Translations under genes and position numbers: made by a program
Shown here: positions 1 through 8,613 of the stretch, one piece after another
Numbering within the stretch: the first letter of the stretch is position 1
Layout: each line of letters opens with the position of its first letter
Assembly (NCBI RefSeq): GCF_003952525.1
Contig: NZ_CP034451.1
Coordinates: 1,984,001 to 2,048,000 of the forward strand
Source of the DNA: Mesorhizobium sp. M3A.F.Ca.ET.080.04.2.1
GTDB taxonomy: Bacteria > Pseudomonadota > Alphaproteobacteria > Rhizobiales > Rhizobiaceae
Reading direction: 5' to 3'
DNA length: 64,000 nucleotides
Notes under the pieces: generated by a model
What the model saw: only the letters and a program-made list of their open reading frames with translations
What the model was told of the DNA's origin: nothing
Databases searched by the model: none

Positions 1-429
1 TCCACCGTTCCGGAATTGAAGCGATTCCTGCAGCGCCTGCTGACGACGCTGGAGCGGAACTCAGTCGCCGGCGCAGTGGCGAACGGGGCCGCGAAGCCCT
101 CTCCGCAACCGGCGGAAGCGGCAGCGCCGGCCCGCAACGGAGCCGCAGCGATGGGAGCCGAAAGGATGGCAAGTGTGGCAAGCTCTATGGAAGCGAGCAC
201 CGGACTGCCCGACCGGATCACCTCGCGCGACGACGTCGTCAAATGCCTCGACCTGGTTGTCGCCTTCTACGACCGCACCGAGCCGTCGAGCCCGATCCCG
301 CATCTCGCCCGACGCGTGCGGCGCATGGTGCACATGGATTTCGTTGAACTGATGGAAGATCTCGCCCCGTCGGGGCTGAAGGAATTCCGGCTGCTTGCCG
401 GTGTCCCCGATCCCAAGAAGCCGGCCTAG
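1..429 (+). CDS. tssA: TssA (ImpA family) T6SS component, 3' end only
   Basis: This is the C-terminal 142 codons of a gene that starts before the window; the frame is open from base 1, so the internal TTG at base 16 is not a real start. An Ala/Pro/Gly-rich linker (about residues 20-60 of the visible part) precedes a conserved segment with ITSRDDVVKCLDLVVAFYDR and EPSSPIPHLARR, typical of the C-terminal ImpA domain. TssA proteins cap or prime the growing tail sheath in the cytoplasm. It lies 20 bases upstream of tssB at the head of the tss operon, which supports the call. The missing N-terminus prevents assignment to a TssA subclass. Confidence 0.85.
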   Translation, partial: STVPELKRFLQRLLTTLERNSVAGAVANGAAKPSPQPAEAAAPARNGAAAMGAERMASVASSMEASTGLPDRITSRDDVVKCLDLVVAFYDRTEPSSPIPHLARRVRRMVHMDFVELMEDLAPSGLKEFRLLAGVPDPKKPA

Positions 430-449
430 AAGAATGAAAGGTAAATAGC

Positions 450-986
450 ATGCCTGCAGAGAGCAAAGCCAAGGTCATCGAAAGAAATCGCGCCCCGCGC
501 GTGCAGATCGCCTACGACGTTGAAACCTACGGCAGCCCGACGACCATCGAACTGCCGTTCGTCATGGCCGTGATGGCCGATCTTGCCGGGGCCTCACAGA
601 CCAAGGAAGCGTCAAGGTCGGTGCTCGACCGCAAATTCGTCGAAACCGACGCCAATCGCTTCCCCAAGTTCATGGAGGCAATGGGGCCGCGCGTGAAGGC
701 GCGGGTGAAGAACACGCTGCCGCAAGCCGAGGGCGCCGAGCGCGACGAGGAACTGGCGGTCGATCTGACCTTCTCCAAGATGGGCGATTTTGCTCCGGAC
801 AAGATCGCCGAGCAGGTCCCGCAACTGGCCGAGATCCTCAAGATGCGCCGTCAGCTCGAAGAGTTGCTCGGCTTCATGGACGGCCGCGTCGACGCCGAAA
901 AGCGCATCGCGCAGCTTCTGAACAACGAGCCGCTGCTGAGCAAGATCGCCAGCCAGGCGATGGATGACGGCAAGGGCGAGGAGTAA
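450..986 (+). CDS. tssB: TssB (VipA/ImpB) contractile sheath small subunit
   Basis: The 178-residue length is normal for TssB. The sequence carries the family hallmarks: an N-terminal basic stretch followed by RAPRVQIAYDVETYGS and IELPFVMAVMADLAG, then the VDLTFSKMGDFAPDKIAEQV block in the middle. TssB pairs with TssC to build the cytoplasmic sheath whose contraction drives the Hcp tube and VgrG spike out of the cell. It is followed after three bases by tssC, the usual order. An AAAGG motif stands about 10 bases before the ATG. Confidence 0.97.
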   Translation: MPAESKAKVIERNRAPRVQIAYDVETYGSPTTIELPFVMAVMADLAGASQTKEASRSVLDRKFVETDANRFPKFMEAMGPRVKARVKNTLPQAEGAERDEELAVDLTFSKMGDFAPDKIAEQVPQLAEILKMRRQLEELLGFMDGRVDAEKRIAQLLNNEPLLSKIASQAMDDGKGEE

Positions 987-989
987 GTC

Positions 990-2495
990 ATGGCTGAACA
1001 GCAAAAGACCGCAGCCGCCACAGCCGAAGCGGAAGCGATAGACCTCGGCGAATTCAGCGGACTGCTGGAAAAGGATTTCAAGGTCAAGAAGGACGACAGC
1101 GAAAAGCTGCAGCAGCTGGTGCGAAACCTGGCGCTCGCGGCGCAGTCGCGCTCGGAGACCACGACCATCTCTTCCAATGCGATCAAGTCGATCAAGTCGC
1201 TGATCGCCGGCATCGACAAGATGCTGACGACGCAGGTCAACGAGATCATGCATGCGCCGGAAGTGCGGGAGATGGAAGGCACATGGCGCGGCCTCTGGTA
1301 TCTGGTCAACAACACCGAGACGGATACGAAGCTCAAGATCCGGGTGATGAACATCTCCAAGGAGCAGCTGGCCGACACGCTCGAAGACTATGAAGGCCAG
1401 ATGTGGGACCAGAGCCCGATCTTCAAGAAGGTCTACACGGACGAGTATTCGATGCTGGGCGGCGAGCCGATCGGCTGCATCATCGGCGCCTACGAATTCT
1501 CCAACCATCCGCGCGACGTCGGGCTGCTGCGCAACATCTCCGGCGTCTGCGCCTCGGCGCACACGCCCTTCATCGCCGCGGCGTCACCGCGCCTGTTCCG
1601 CATGGACAGCTGGCAGGAACTGCCGAACCCGCAGGACCTGCAGATGATCGTGAACAACCCGGCCTATGCCTCGTGGCAGTCGCTGCGCGAGAGCGAGGAC
1701 GCCCGCTATATCGGTCTCACCATGCCGCGCGTCCTGGCACGTCTGCCCTACGGCACGGAGACGGTTCCGGTGAAGGGCTTCACCTTCGAGGAGGAAGTGG
1801 GCGGCGACCACAACAAATATGTCTGGATGAACGCCGCCTTCCCGATGGGCGTCAACATCAACCGCAGCCACAAGCTTTTTGGCTGGGGAACGCAGATCCG
1901 CGGCGTCGAAAACGGCGGCACGGTGCTCAACCTGCCGGTGCACGCCTTCCCGACCGACGACGGCTCGATCGCGATGAAATGCCCGACCGAGGTCGCCATC
2001 GACGACCGGCGCGAGGCGGAACTGGCCAAGCTCGGCCTGATGCCGATCCTGCACCGGAAGAACACCGACCTTGCGGCCTTCATCGGCGCCCATTCGCTGC
2101 AGGACGACGAGACCCGCGCCGGCCGCCTCGTCGATCCCGACGCGCAGGCGAATGAGCGGCTCAGCGCCAACCTGCCCTACCTGTTCCCGGTGTCGCGCTT
2201 CGCGCACTACCTCAAGGCGATTGCGCGCGACAAGATCGGCTCGTTCAAGGAACGCACCGACATGCAGATCTGGTTGACCGAATGGATCAACCGATACGTG
2301 CTGGCCAACCCAGCCTTCGCCGACGACAAGGCGCGCGCCAAGCGCCCGCTTGCCGCGGCAGAGGTCCAGGTCGACAGCGTCGAAGGCCGGCCCGGTTACT
2401 ACAATGCCCGGTTCTATCTGCGTCCGCACTACCAGCTGGAAGGCATCAATGCCTCGCTCCGGCTGGTATCGGAACTGCCGTCAGTGAAGGGCTGA
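990..2495 (+). CDS. tssC: TssC (VipB/ImpC) contractile sheath large subunit
   Basis: At 501 residues this matches the normal length of the large sheath subunit. Recognisable blocks include MEGTWRGLWYLVNNTETDT near residue 90, LGGEPIGCIIGAYEFSNHP near 155, TPFIAAASPRLFRMDSW near 192 and AHYLKAIARDKIGSF near 405, all characteristic of EvpB/VC_A0108-type sheath proteins. It forms the heterodimer with TssB that polymerises on the Hcp tube. Its GAGGAG-like ribosome site overlaps the tssB stop region, indicating coupled translation. Confidence 0.97.
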   Translation: MAEQQKTAAATAEAEAIDLGEFSGLLEKDFKVKKDDSEKLQQLVRNLALAAQSRSETTTISSNAIKSIKSLIAGIDKMLTTQVNEIMHAPEVREMEGTWRGLWYLVNNTETDTKLKIRVMNISKEQLADTLEDYEGQMWDQSPIFKKVYTDEYSMLGGEPIGCIIGAYEFSNHPRDVGLLRNISGVCASAHTPFIAAASPRLFRMDSWQELPNPQDLQMIVNNPAYASWQSLRESEDARYIGLTMPRVLARLPYGTETVPVKGFTFEEEVGGDHNKYVWMNAAFPMGVNINRSHKLFGWGTQIRGVENGGTVLNLPVHAFPTDDGSIAMKCPTEVAIDDRREAELAKLGLMPILHRKNTDLAAFIGAHSLQDDETRAGRLVDPDAQANERLSANLPYLFPVSRFAHYLKAIARDKIGSFKERTDMQIWLTEWINRYVLANPAFADDKARAKRPLAAAEVQVDSVEGRPGYYNARFYLRPHYQLEGINASLRLVSELPSVKG

Positions 2496-2545
2496 AATTG
2501 CAGCAGAGTCATCTTTGTTTCGTGTGAAAGCGGTGGAGAAAGACA

Positions 2546-3004
2546 ATGGCTTCAATGAAAATCGATGGTTTTTTGAAAGTTCCGGACATCAAGGGTCCGA
2601 GCGTACGCGACGGCCATGAGGACGAGATCGAAGTCCATGGCGTCGACTACAAGATGGTCGCGCCCTACGATCCGAATTCGCTTTCGCGCCGCGGGCGCGT
2701 GGCCCTGGGAATGATCAAGTTCACCAAGCACTACGACAAGGCCTCGCCTTATCTGAAGAAGGCACTGTTCGACAACAAGGCCCTCGATGAAGTGGTGTTT
2801 TCGGCACGCCGCACCATCGACGGCGAGACCAGCGACTATCTGGTCGTCACCCTGACCGATGCCTCGATCATGGAGTACGACATGAAACAGGCCGACGACG
2901 AAGCCGACCTGATCGAGGAGGAAGTGAGCTTCGCCTACAAGAAGATCAAGTTCGTCTACAACAAGGACGACGAAATCGAAATGGATGTCTATGTCGGCAA
3001 GTGA
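2546..3004 (+). CDS. hcp: Hcp (TssD) inner-tube protein
   Basis: This is a 152-residue Hcp-family protein with MKIDGFLKVPDIKGPS at the N-terminus (compare MxxxxFLKixGikGes in the family), FTKHYDKASPYLKKALF in the middle and YKKIKFVYNKD near the end. Hcp hexamers stack into the secreted tube, can chaperone small effectors and appear in culture supernatant when the system fires. The 50-base gap before it is the largest in the operon start and carries a GGAG-like site, consistent with strong independent translation. The start of tssE lies inside its last 20 bases. Confidence 0.96.
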   Translation: MASMKIDGFLKVPDIKGPSVRDGHEDEIEVHGVDYKMVAPYDPNSLSRRGRVALGMIKFTKHYDKASPYLKKALFDNKALDEVVFSARRTIDGETSDYLVVTLTDASIMEYDMKQADDEADLIEEEVSFAYKKIKFVYNKDDEIEMDVYVGK

Positions 3005-3746
3005 GGTCCGGCGGGCCGGCGCGAGCAAGGCGCAGCTTGCCGGCAGTTCGCGGGCGAAGCGCGAGGCGGTCCAGCCTTCCCTCTGGGACCGCCTGATCAA
3101 CGACTTGCCCGGCCTGACCTCCGAGATAGAGGGGCTGCGCCGACTGCTGCAGGAAGAACTCGGCGCCGAGCGCGTCGAGGCTCTTCTTGCCGGCAGCGCA
3201 CGCGCCATCGACGCCGACGCCGAACTGACGGCCGAACAGAAGCGGCGGCTGCACCGGCTGGCCTTCCAGACCGAGCACCGCGTCGAGATCGAAAGCCGCG
3301 GCGTGGTGGTGTCGGCGCGCGTGCTGAGGGAGGCGGTGCGGCGTGATATCGAGGCCTTGTTCAACACCGAGCGCTTCGAGTCCATGCCGCTCCTTTCAGA
3401 CGCGGAACAGGAGCAGGCATTGGACGAACTGCCCTCGCTGGCGGATTTCCCGGAAGTGCGGCGAAGCGTCGTCAACTATGGAGTGCCTTCCTTTTCCGGC
3501 CGTTCCTCGCGCGATTTCGACCGCGATGCGCTGGCGCGCGAGATCCGTGCGGTGCTCGGAACCTTCGAGCCGCGTCTCAAGGAGAGCGCCACGACGGTCA
3601 ATGTCACCCTCGGCGACAAGAGCTTCGGCTTGAAGATCGAGATCGACGCCGTGCTGATCATGACGCCGACGCCGGAACGCATGCGGCTGCGCACCACGAT
3701 CAATCTCGACAACGGCCTGGCACGAACCGAACTCAGGGAGACCTGA
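2985..3746 (+). CDS. tssE: TssE (gp25-like) baseplate protein, long form
   Basis: TssE is the phage gp25-like baseplate wedge protein that starts sheath assembly. The diagnostic parts are QPSLWDRLINDLPG near residue 30, VLREAVRRDIEALFNTERF near 110 and a C-terminal gp25 fold ending with MRLRTTINLDNG. At 253 residues it is longer than the usual 140-170; the extra length is a basic leader of about 28 residues plus about 50 residues between the first two motifs, predicted helical. The ATG lies inside hcp, giving a 20-base overlap; a second ATG two codons later is an equal candidate. Confidence 0.92.
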   Translation: MSMSASEVRRAGASKAQLAGSSRAKREAVQPSLWDRLINDLPGLTSEIEGLRRLLQEELGAERVEALLAGSARAIDADAELTAEQKRRLHRLAFQTEHRVEIESRGVVVSARVLREAVRRDIEALFNTERFESMPLLSDAEQEQALDELPSLADFPEVRRSVVNYGVPSFSGRSSRDFDRDALAREIRAVLGTFEPRLKESATTVNVTLGDKSFGLKIEIDAVLIMTPTPERMRLRTTINLDNGLARTELRET

Positions 3747-3747
3747 G

Positions 3748-5622
3748 ATGGACCGGGTGTTCCTGGAGTATTACGAAGAGGAACTGACCCACATCCGCGC
3801 GCTGGCCGCGGAGTTCGCCGACATGCATCCGGCGGTCGCCCGCAATCTTTCGCTCGACACGGTTCCCTGCCCCGACCCCTATGTCGAACGGCTGCTCGAC
3901 GGCGTCGCCTTCCTTGCCGCGCGCACGCGGCTGAAGGTCGATGCGGAGCGCTCGCGCTTCTCGCGCGCCGTGCTCGACGTGCTTTATCCGGACCTGGTCA
4001 CACCGGCACCGGCAACGGCGATGGCGGCGTTCAAGCCCGGCCAGCAGGTGCAGTCGATGATCGCCGGCCATGCCGTCGGACGTGGGACGCGCCTGGTTTC
4101 CAGCCTGCATCCCGGCCTCTCGACGCGCTCGACCTTCACCACGGCGCAAGAGGTCACGCTGTGGCCAATCGCGATCACATCGGTCAGCTATTTTCAGGAT
4201 CGCAGCGGACTGGCTGCGGCCGGCATAGGCCCGGTCGGCGGCGTGCGCGGCGAAGCAGCATTTCGCATCGCGCTCGCCATCACCGGAAAGGCCAAGCTCA
4301 GCGAATTGTCGCTCGATCGGCTCGACCTCTATTTCGCCGGGCGCACGAAGGCCCCGCTGCTTTTCGACGCGATCTTCGGCGCCTGCTCTGCGCTCGGCGC
4401 GCGGCCGGAGGGCAAGAGCAACCCGCTCACGGCTCTGCCGGAGCCTGAAATGGTCGGCATTGGCGACGACGAGGCGCTGATGCCCCGCACCCGGCCAACC
4501 TTCGAGGGATACCGGCTGCTGCGCGAATATTTCATGATCCCCGAACGCTTCCACTATGTGCGCGTCCGCGGGCTGCAGCCAGTGGTGCGCAAGTGCGAGG
4601 CGGGGATCGAGATCATCTTCCTGTTCAGGCGCCCGGTGCCGGAGCTCGCCGACGTGACGCCGGCGGATTTCGAGCTCTTCGTGACGCCGGTCATCAATCT
4701 CTTCGAACGGGAATGCAACGTCATCGAGATCGATCCGCGCCGCACGCGGCAGGTGGTGCATGCCGACCGGACGCGGGCGCGGGATTTCGAGATCTTCCGG
4801 GTCACCCGGGTGGAAGACGCCGATGCGGAAGGCAGCGAGGCCGCGATCCCCGAGCTTTTCAGCCTGGGGCAGAATCGCGGCAGCGGCTGGGTCTATTCGA
4901 CGGAACGGCGCCCGCGCCGGGCGACCGAGGACGAACGGCGCGATGGCCTGACCCGCACCTCCTACACGGGCGACGATGTCTTCCTGGCGATCTCGCGCCC
5001 GGCCGGAAGCCCGGCGAACCGCACGCCCAAGCGCCTCGACGTGACGGCGCTCTGCACCAACCGCGACCTGCCGATCCTGGACGACACCCCGACTTTGACG
5101 CTGGAGACGGCCGACCCGGTCGAAACGGTGAGGCTGCTCGGCGCCCTGCGGCCGCCGCAGCCGGCGATCCCGGCCTCGCTGCCGGCTGGCGCCGAAGGTG
5201 AATCGCGGGCCGACAATCTCGCCTGGCGGCTGGTGTCGCAACTGGCGCTCAACTTCCTGAGCCTCGCCAAGGAGGGTCGTGGTGTCGACCCGCTGCATGC
5301 GCTGCTCGACCTCTATGCCGACCGCGGCGACCCCAGCCTTGCCCGAAACGTCCACTCGATCACCCGTATCGACTCGCGCCCCGTCATCGAGCGGCTGCAG
5401 ATCGACGGGCCGATGTGCTTCGGACGGGGCACGGAGATTACGCTGCATGTCGACCAGTCGGTGCTGGCAGGGCAAAGCACGCTGCTGCTTTCGGCTCTGC
5501 TTGCGCGGCTGTTTGCCCGGCACGCCGGGATAAACGGCTTCGTGCGGACCCGCACGCGGCTGCTGCAGAAGCAGGAGGATGTGCCATGGCCGATGACGCC
5601 CGGCAATCGCTACCTGATCTAG
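3748..5622 (+). CDS. tssF: TssF (ImpG/VasA) baseplate protein
   Basis: The 624-residue protein begins with FLEYYEEELTHIRALAAEFA and continues with DPYVERLLDGVAFLAARTRLK, the standard N-terminal signature of TssF. Further family blocks are FEGYRLLREYFMIPERFHYV near residue 250 and FLSLAKEGRGVDPLHALLDL near 495. TssF joins TssG, TssE and TssK in the cytoplasmic baseplate wedge that docks on the TssJLM membrane complex. It follows tssE after one base and overlaps tssG by 37 bases. Confidence 0.96.
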   Translation: MDRVFLEYYEEELTHIRALAAEFADMHPAVARNLSLDTVPCPDPYVERLLDGVAFLAARTRLKVDAERSRFSRAVLDVLYPDLVTPAPATAMAAFKPGQQVQSMIAGHAVGRGTRLVSSLHPGLSTRSTFTTAQEVTLWPIAITSVSYFQDRSGLAAAGIGPVGGVRGEAAFRIALAITGKAKLSELSLDRLDLYFAGRTKAPLLFDAIFGACSALGARPEGKSNPLTALPEPEMVGIGDDEALMPRTRPTFEGYRLLREYFMIPERFHYVRVRGLQPVVRKCEAGIEIIFLFRRPVPELADVTPADFELFVTPVINLFERECNVIEIDPRRTRQVVHADRTRARDFEIFRVTRVEDADAEGSEAAIPELFSLGQNRGSGWVYSTERRPRRATEDERRDGLTRTSYTGDDVFLAISRPAGSPANRTPKRLDVTALCTNRDLPILDDTPTLTLETADPVETVRLLGALRPPQPAIPASLPAGAEGESRADNLAWRLVSQLALNFLSLAKEGRGVDPLHALLDLYADRGDPSLARNVHSITRIDSRPVIERLQIDGPMCFGRGTEITLHVDQSVLAGQSTLLLSALLARLFARHAGINGFVRTRTRLLQKQEDVPWPMTPGNRYLI

Positions 5623-6671
5623 TCAGATCCGCCGCGGAGGGGGCCGGCACACCGGAAAAGGCCGAGGTGCTGTCCGAGGGGTTCGACTTCTTCGAGCTGC
5701 TGCGCAGGCTGGAGCAGAGGGGAGGACTGTTCGGCTATTCCGGCCAGCCGAACCACGAGCCGGCAAGGCTCGGGCAGCACGTGCGACTGAGCTTCTCGGC
5801 CAAGGACGTGGTCAAGCTTCAACAGGCAAGCGACAAGACTCCGGCGCGGATAACGGTCGCCAATCTCGGGCTGCTCGGGCCGGAAGGGCCGATGCCGCTG
5901 CATCTGACACGCTGGGTGCTCGACCGGCTGTCGCAGCGGTGGTTCAGCGGCGCCGAGGCGGAGCAGACCAGCGACACGACCTTCGTCGATTTCGTCAACA
6001 TCCTCCAGCACCGCCTGATCGCCCTCTACTACCGCGCCTGGGCGGATGCGCATCCGGCGGTGCAGGTCGAGCGCTCGGTCGGCGGCCGCGTCCGCGCCAT
6101 GCTCGAAGCCATGTCCGGCATTGGCCTGCCAGGCACACAGGACCCCCAGCTCGACACGGTGAGGCTGCGCCAGGCCGGATCGCTCGCCAACCAGGTCGAC
6201 AGTCCGGAGCGGCTGACGCTGTTCCTTGCCACGGCCTTCAAGGTGCCGGTGCAGATCAAGGAATTCGTCGCCGCTTGGATCGGCATCCCCACAGCACTGC
6301 AGAGCCAAGTCGGCAAGGCCTATGCGGCGCTCGGGCGCGGGGCCACGATCGGCCCGCGCGTCTTCAGCCGCCAGAGCCGCATCGAACTGCGCGTCGGCCC
6401 GCTCTCCTTCGACGATTTCAAGGCGTTCCTGCCCGGCGGACGGCGCCTGGCGCTGTTCAAGAAGGCGGTCCGCGACATGATCGGGGAAGCGCTCGATATC
6501 GATCTTCGCATCGTGCTCGCGCGCGAAGCCGTGCCGCCGCCGCAGATCGGGACCGTCCAGCTCGGCCGCACCGCCTGGCTGGCACGGCCTGCCGAATGGG
6601 GCGATGCCGACGATCTCAAGCTGCGCACGATCGTCGGCTGGCGACCGGAACCGGCAGGGGTGGCGGCATGA
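5586..6671 (+). CDS. tssG: TssG (ImpH/VasB) baseplate protein
   Basis: TssG is the partner of TssF in the baseplate wedge. I place the start at the ATG giving MADDARQSLPDLVRSAAEG because an AGGAGG site lies about 9 bases upstream and this yields a 361-residue protein close to family length; the frame is open further upstream only through the tssF coding region. Typical blocks are FDFFELLRRLEQRGG, LGLLGPEGPMPLHLTRWVLD, FVDFVNILQHRLIALYYRAW and the C-terminal LGRTAWLARPA. The last four bases overlap the tagH start (ATGA). Confidence 0.95.
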   Translation: MADDARQSLPDLVRSAAEGAGTPEKAEVLSEGFDFFELLRRLEQRGGLFGYSGQPNHEPARLGQHVRLSFSAKDVVKLQQASDKTPARITVANLGLLGPEGPMPLHLTRWVLDRLSQRWFSGAEAEQTSDTTFVDFVNILQHRLIALYYRAWADAHPAVQVERSVGGRVRAMLEAMSGIGLPGTQDPQLDTVRLRQAGSLANQVDSPERLTLFLATAFKVPVQIKEFVAAWIGIPTALQSQVGKAYAALGRGATIGPRVFSRQSRIELRVGPLSFDDFKAFLPGGRRLALFKKAVRDMIGEALDIDLRIVLAREAVPPPQIGTVQLGRTAWLARPAEWGDADDLKLRTIVGWRPEPAGVAA

Positions 6672-8119
6672 GCCTCTTGCTGACGCTCGAACAGGGTCCG
6701 CGCTCCCAGGTGGTCAGACAGACCCGCCTGGACGAGGGCGAACTGGTGATCGGGCGCAGCGCCGATGCCGGCTGGCAGATCGAGGATCCGGACATGTTCG
6801 TCTCGCGGGCCCATTGCAAGATCAGCGGCGGCCGCGACGGCTATTTCGTCACCGACACCTCGAGCAGCGGGCTGTTCATCGACGATTCCGACAGCCCGCT
6901 CGGCGCCGGCCGCTCCGCGCGCCTGCAGAACGGCATGCGGCTGAGGCTGGGTGACTATGTCGTCTATGTCGAGATCCAGGCTGCGGCGAGCCAGCCGGCA
7001 GCCATGCAGGTGCCTGTCGCCAACCAGGAGCGCTCACAGGCGCAGTCGCGAGCGCCGGTCAGCATCGGCGGCGACGATTTCTTCTCGGCCAAGGTGGAGG
7101 AAGAGCCGCGGCGGCCGCGGCCGGCCGATCTGCCGGATCCGTTCGAACAGCCGGTGCCGGGCGCCTATGAGCGCGCCTCGAACCAGCACAGCTCGCCCGC
7201 CTTCGACGATCCGTTCAGTCTCGATCCCGTAGCGACACCGGCATCCAGCGAGGTTCCACCTCCCGGCCGCTCCGATCCGTTCGGTTTCGACGAGATGCCG
7301 TCCCGCAGCAGCACGGCGGAGCCCGCGCCGAGATCGACCAGCTTCGACGACGATTTCGGGTTTGGGCCGAGCGCAACCCCCGCCTCGGGGAAGAGCAACG
7401 GTCAGGCCGGGCCGGCCGAGACCCAGCGCCAACAGCCTGCCCATCCATGGGACGCGCCTGCGCAAGCTGCGGAAGCCGCTCCCGCGCGACGCCCCATCCC
7501 CGTCCCCAGGCCCGCCCGGGCCGCGCAAGCCGTGCAGGCGGCGCCGACCGAGATGGCGCTTCGGGCGGCGTTCCTACGCGGCATGGGCGTCGAGCAAGCC
7601 GATTTTCCCGGCCGCGACGCGATCGCCGAAATGGAAAAGTTCGGGCGCGAATATCGGCTGATGCTGGAAGGCCTGATACAGCTCCTGCGCAAACGCGCCG
7701 AGGAGAAGGGAAGCGCGCGCGTCGCCCAGACGGTGGTCGGGGCCTCCGAAGTCAACCCGCTCAAATTCCTGCCGACCGCCGAGGATGTCATCGTCACCAT
7801 CATCTCGGAGCGCAGCCCCGGCTTCCTCTCCGGCGAGGCGGCGATCGCCGACGCGGTGCGCGATCTTGCGCAGCACCATGTGCGTGCCTGGCGCGGCGTG
7901 CAAGCAGCGCTGCGCCGTATGATCGACCGCTTCGACCCGGCGGCGATCGAGGAAGAGCTCAAGTCCAATTCCGCGCTCGGCAACCTGCTTTCCGGCGGGC
8001 GCAACGCCAAGCTGTGGGAGCTCTACCAGAAACGCCACCGCGACATCGCCCAAAGCGCGGAGTCGAGCTTCCTGGGCGAAATCGGCGCCGATTTCAGGGA
8101 TGCATATGAAGAGGAGTGA
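6668..8119 (+). CDS. tagH: TagH/Fha (ImpI) FHA-domain T6SS protein, copy 1
   Basis: The protein (483 residues) has an N-terminal forkhead-associated domain (about residues 5-100: VIGRSADAGWQIEDP, FVSRAHCKISGG), a low-complexity linker of about 200 residues rich in Pro, Ser and DPF motifs, and the C-terminal T6SS-Fha domain (from about residue 315: FLRGMGVEQADF, NPLKFLPTAEDV). Fha proteins bind phosphothreonine on PpkA targets and help activate assembly. The Asn usually found in the final FHA loop (S-x-NG-x-F) is replaced here, reading SSSGLFID, so phosphopeptide binding may be weakened. Start chosen at the ATGA overlap with tssG. Confidence 0.93.
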   Translation: MSLLLTLEQGPRSQVVRQTRLDEGELVIGRSADAGWQIEDPDMFVSRAHCKISGGRDGYFVTDTSSSGLFIDDSDSPLGAGRSARLQNGMRLRLGDYVVYVEIQAAASQPAAMQVPVANQERSQAQSRAPVSIGGDDFFSAKVEEEPRRPRPADLPDPFEQPVPGAYERASNQHSSPAFDDPFSLDPVATPASSEVPPPGRSDPFGFDEMPSRSSTAEPAPRSTSFDDDFGFGPSATPASGKSNGQAGPAETQRQQPAHPWDAPAQAAEAAPARRPIPVPRPARAAQAVQAAPTEMALRAAFLRGMGVEQADFPGRDAIAEMEKFGREYRLMLEGLIQLLRKRAEEKGSARVAQTVVGASEVNPLKFLPTAEDVIVTIISERSPGFLSGEAAIADAVRDLAQHHVRAWRGVQAALRRMIDRFDPAAIEEELKSNSALGNLLSGGRNAKLWELYQKRHRDIAQSAESSFLGEIGADFRDAYEEE

Positions 8120-8122
8120 GAC

Positions 8123-8575
8123 ATGATCGACAGACGCGAATTCATCGTTGCCATCGGCGCGACGGGGCTGCTTGCGGCATGCCAGAGCGGCCCGCCGAAA
8201 CCATCGGTCATCTCCGTCAATGTGACCGGTGGCGCCGGCATGAATCCGGGACCGGGCGGCGGCGACCGGCCGGTAACTGTCCTGGTGATGCGTCTGAGCA
8301 GCACCGGCAAGTTCAATTCAGCCGACTATTTCGCGCTGCAGGGCGATGCGGGCTCCGCGCTTGGCGCCGACCTCATCGGATCCGACACCATCTCCGTGGC
8401 GCCGGGAAAGACCGCCGCCAAGACGATCACCGTCGAGCCCAACGCGACGGCGCTGGGCTTCGTCGCTCTCATCCGCGAGCCTGGCGGGCGCAATTGGCGT
8501 ACAACCAAGTCTGTATCGCCAGGGTCGAAATTCACCGTCAATGTCACGCTCGGCAGCGGCGGCATTTCCGCCTGA
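8123..8575 (+). CDS. tssJ: TssJ (VasD) outer-membrane lipoprotein, probable Tat leader
   Basis: TssJ is the outer-membrane lipoprotein that contacts the periplasmic tip of TssM. The 150-residue length fits. The N-terminus is MIDRREFIVAIGATGLLAAC, which combines a twin-arginine-like DRREFI motif with a lipobox ending at Cys20. The mature part has a predicted beta-sandwich with DRPVTVLVMRLSSTGKF and a late NWRTTKSVSPGSKF stretch, as in the VasD family. It sits between tagH and tssK, the standard order in this type of locus. Confidence 0.92.
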   Translation: MIDRREFIVAIGATGLLAACQSGPPKPSVISVNVTGGAGMNPGPGGGDRPVTVLVMRLSSTGKFNSADYFALQGDAGSALGADLIGSDTISVAPGKTAAKTITVEPNATALGFVALIREPGGRNWRTTKSVSPGSKFTVNVTLGSGGISA

Positions 8576-8613
8576 CAGGCGGTCAACGATGGTTCCGTGC
8601 AGAGAGTAGCGGC

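Noticed and set aside
3733..5523. 596-codon open frame on the minus strand
   Set aside because: Antisense to tssF; composition is Arg/Asp/His-rich with no domain, an effect of high GC at third codon positions.
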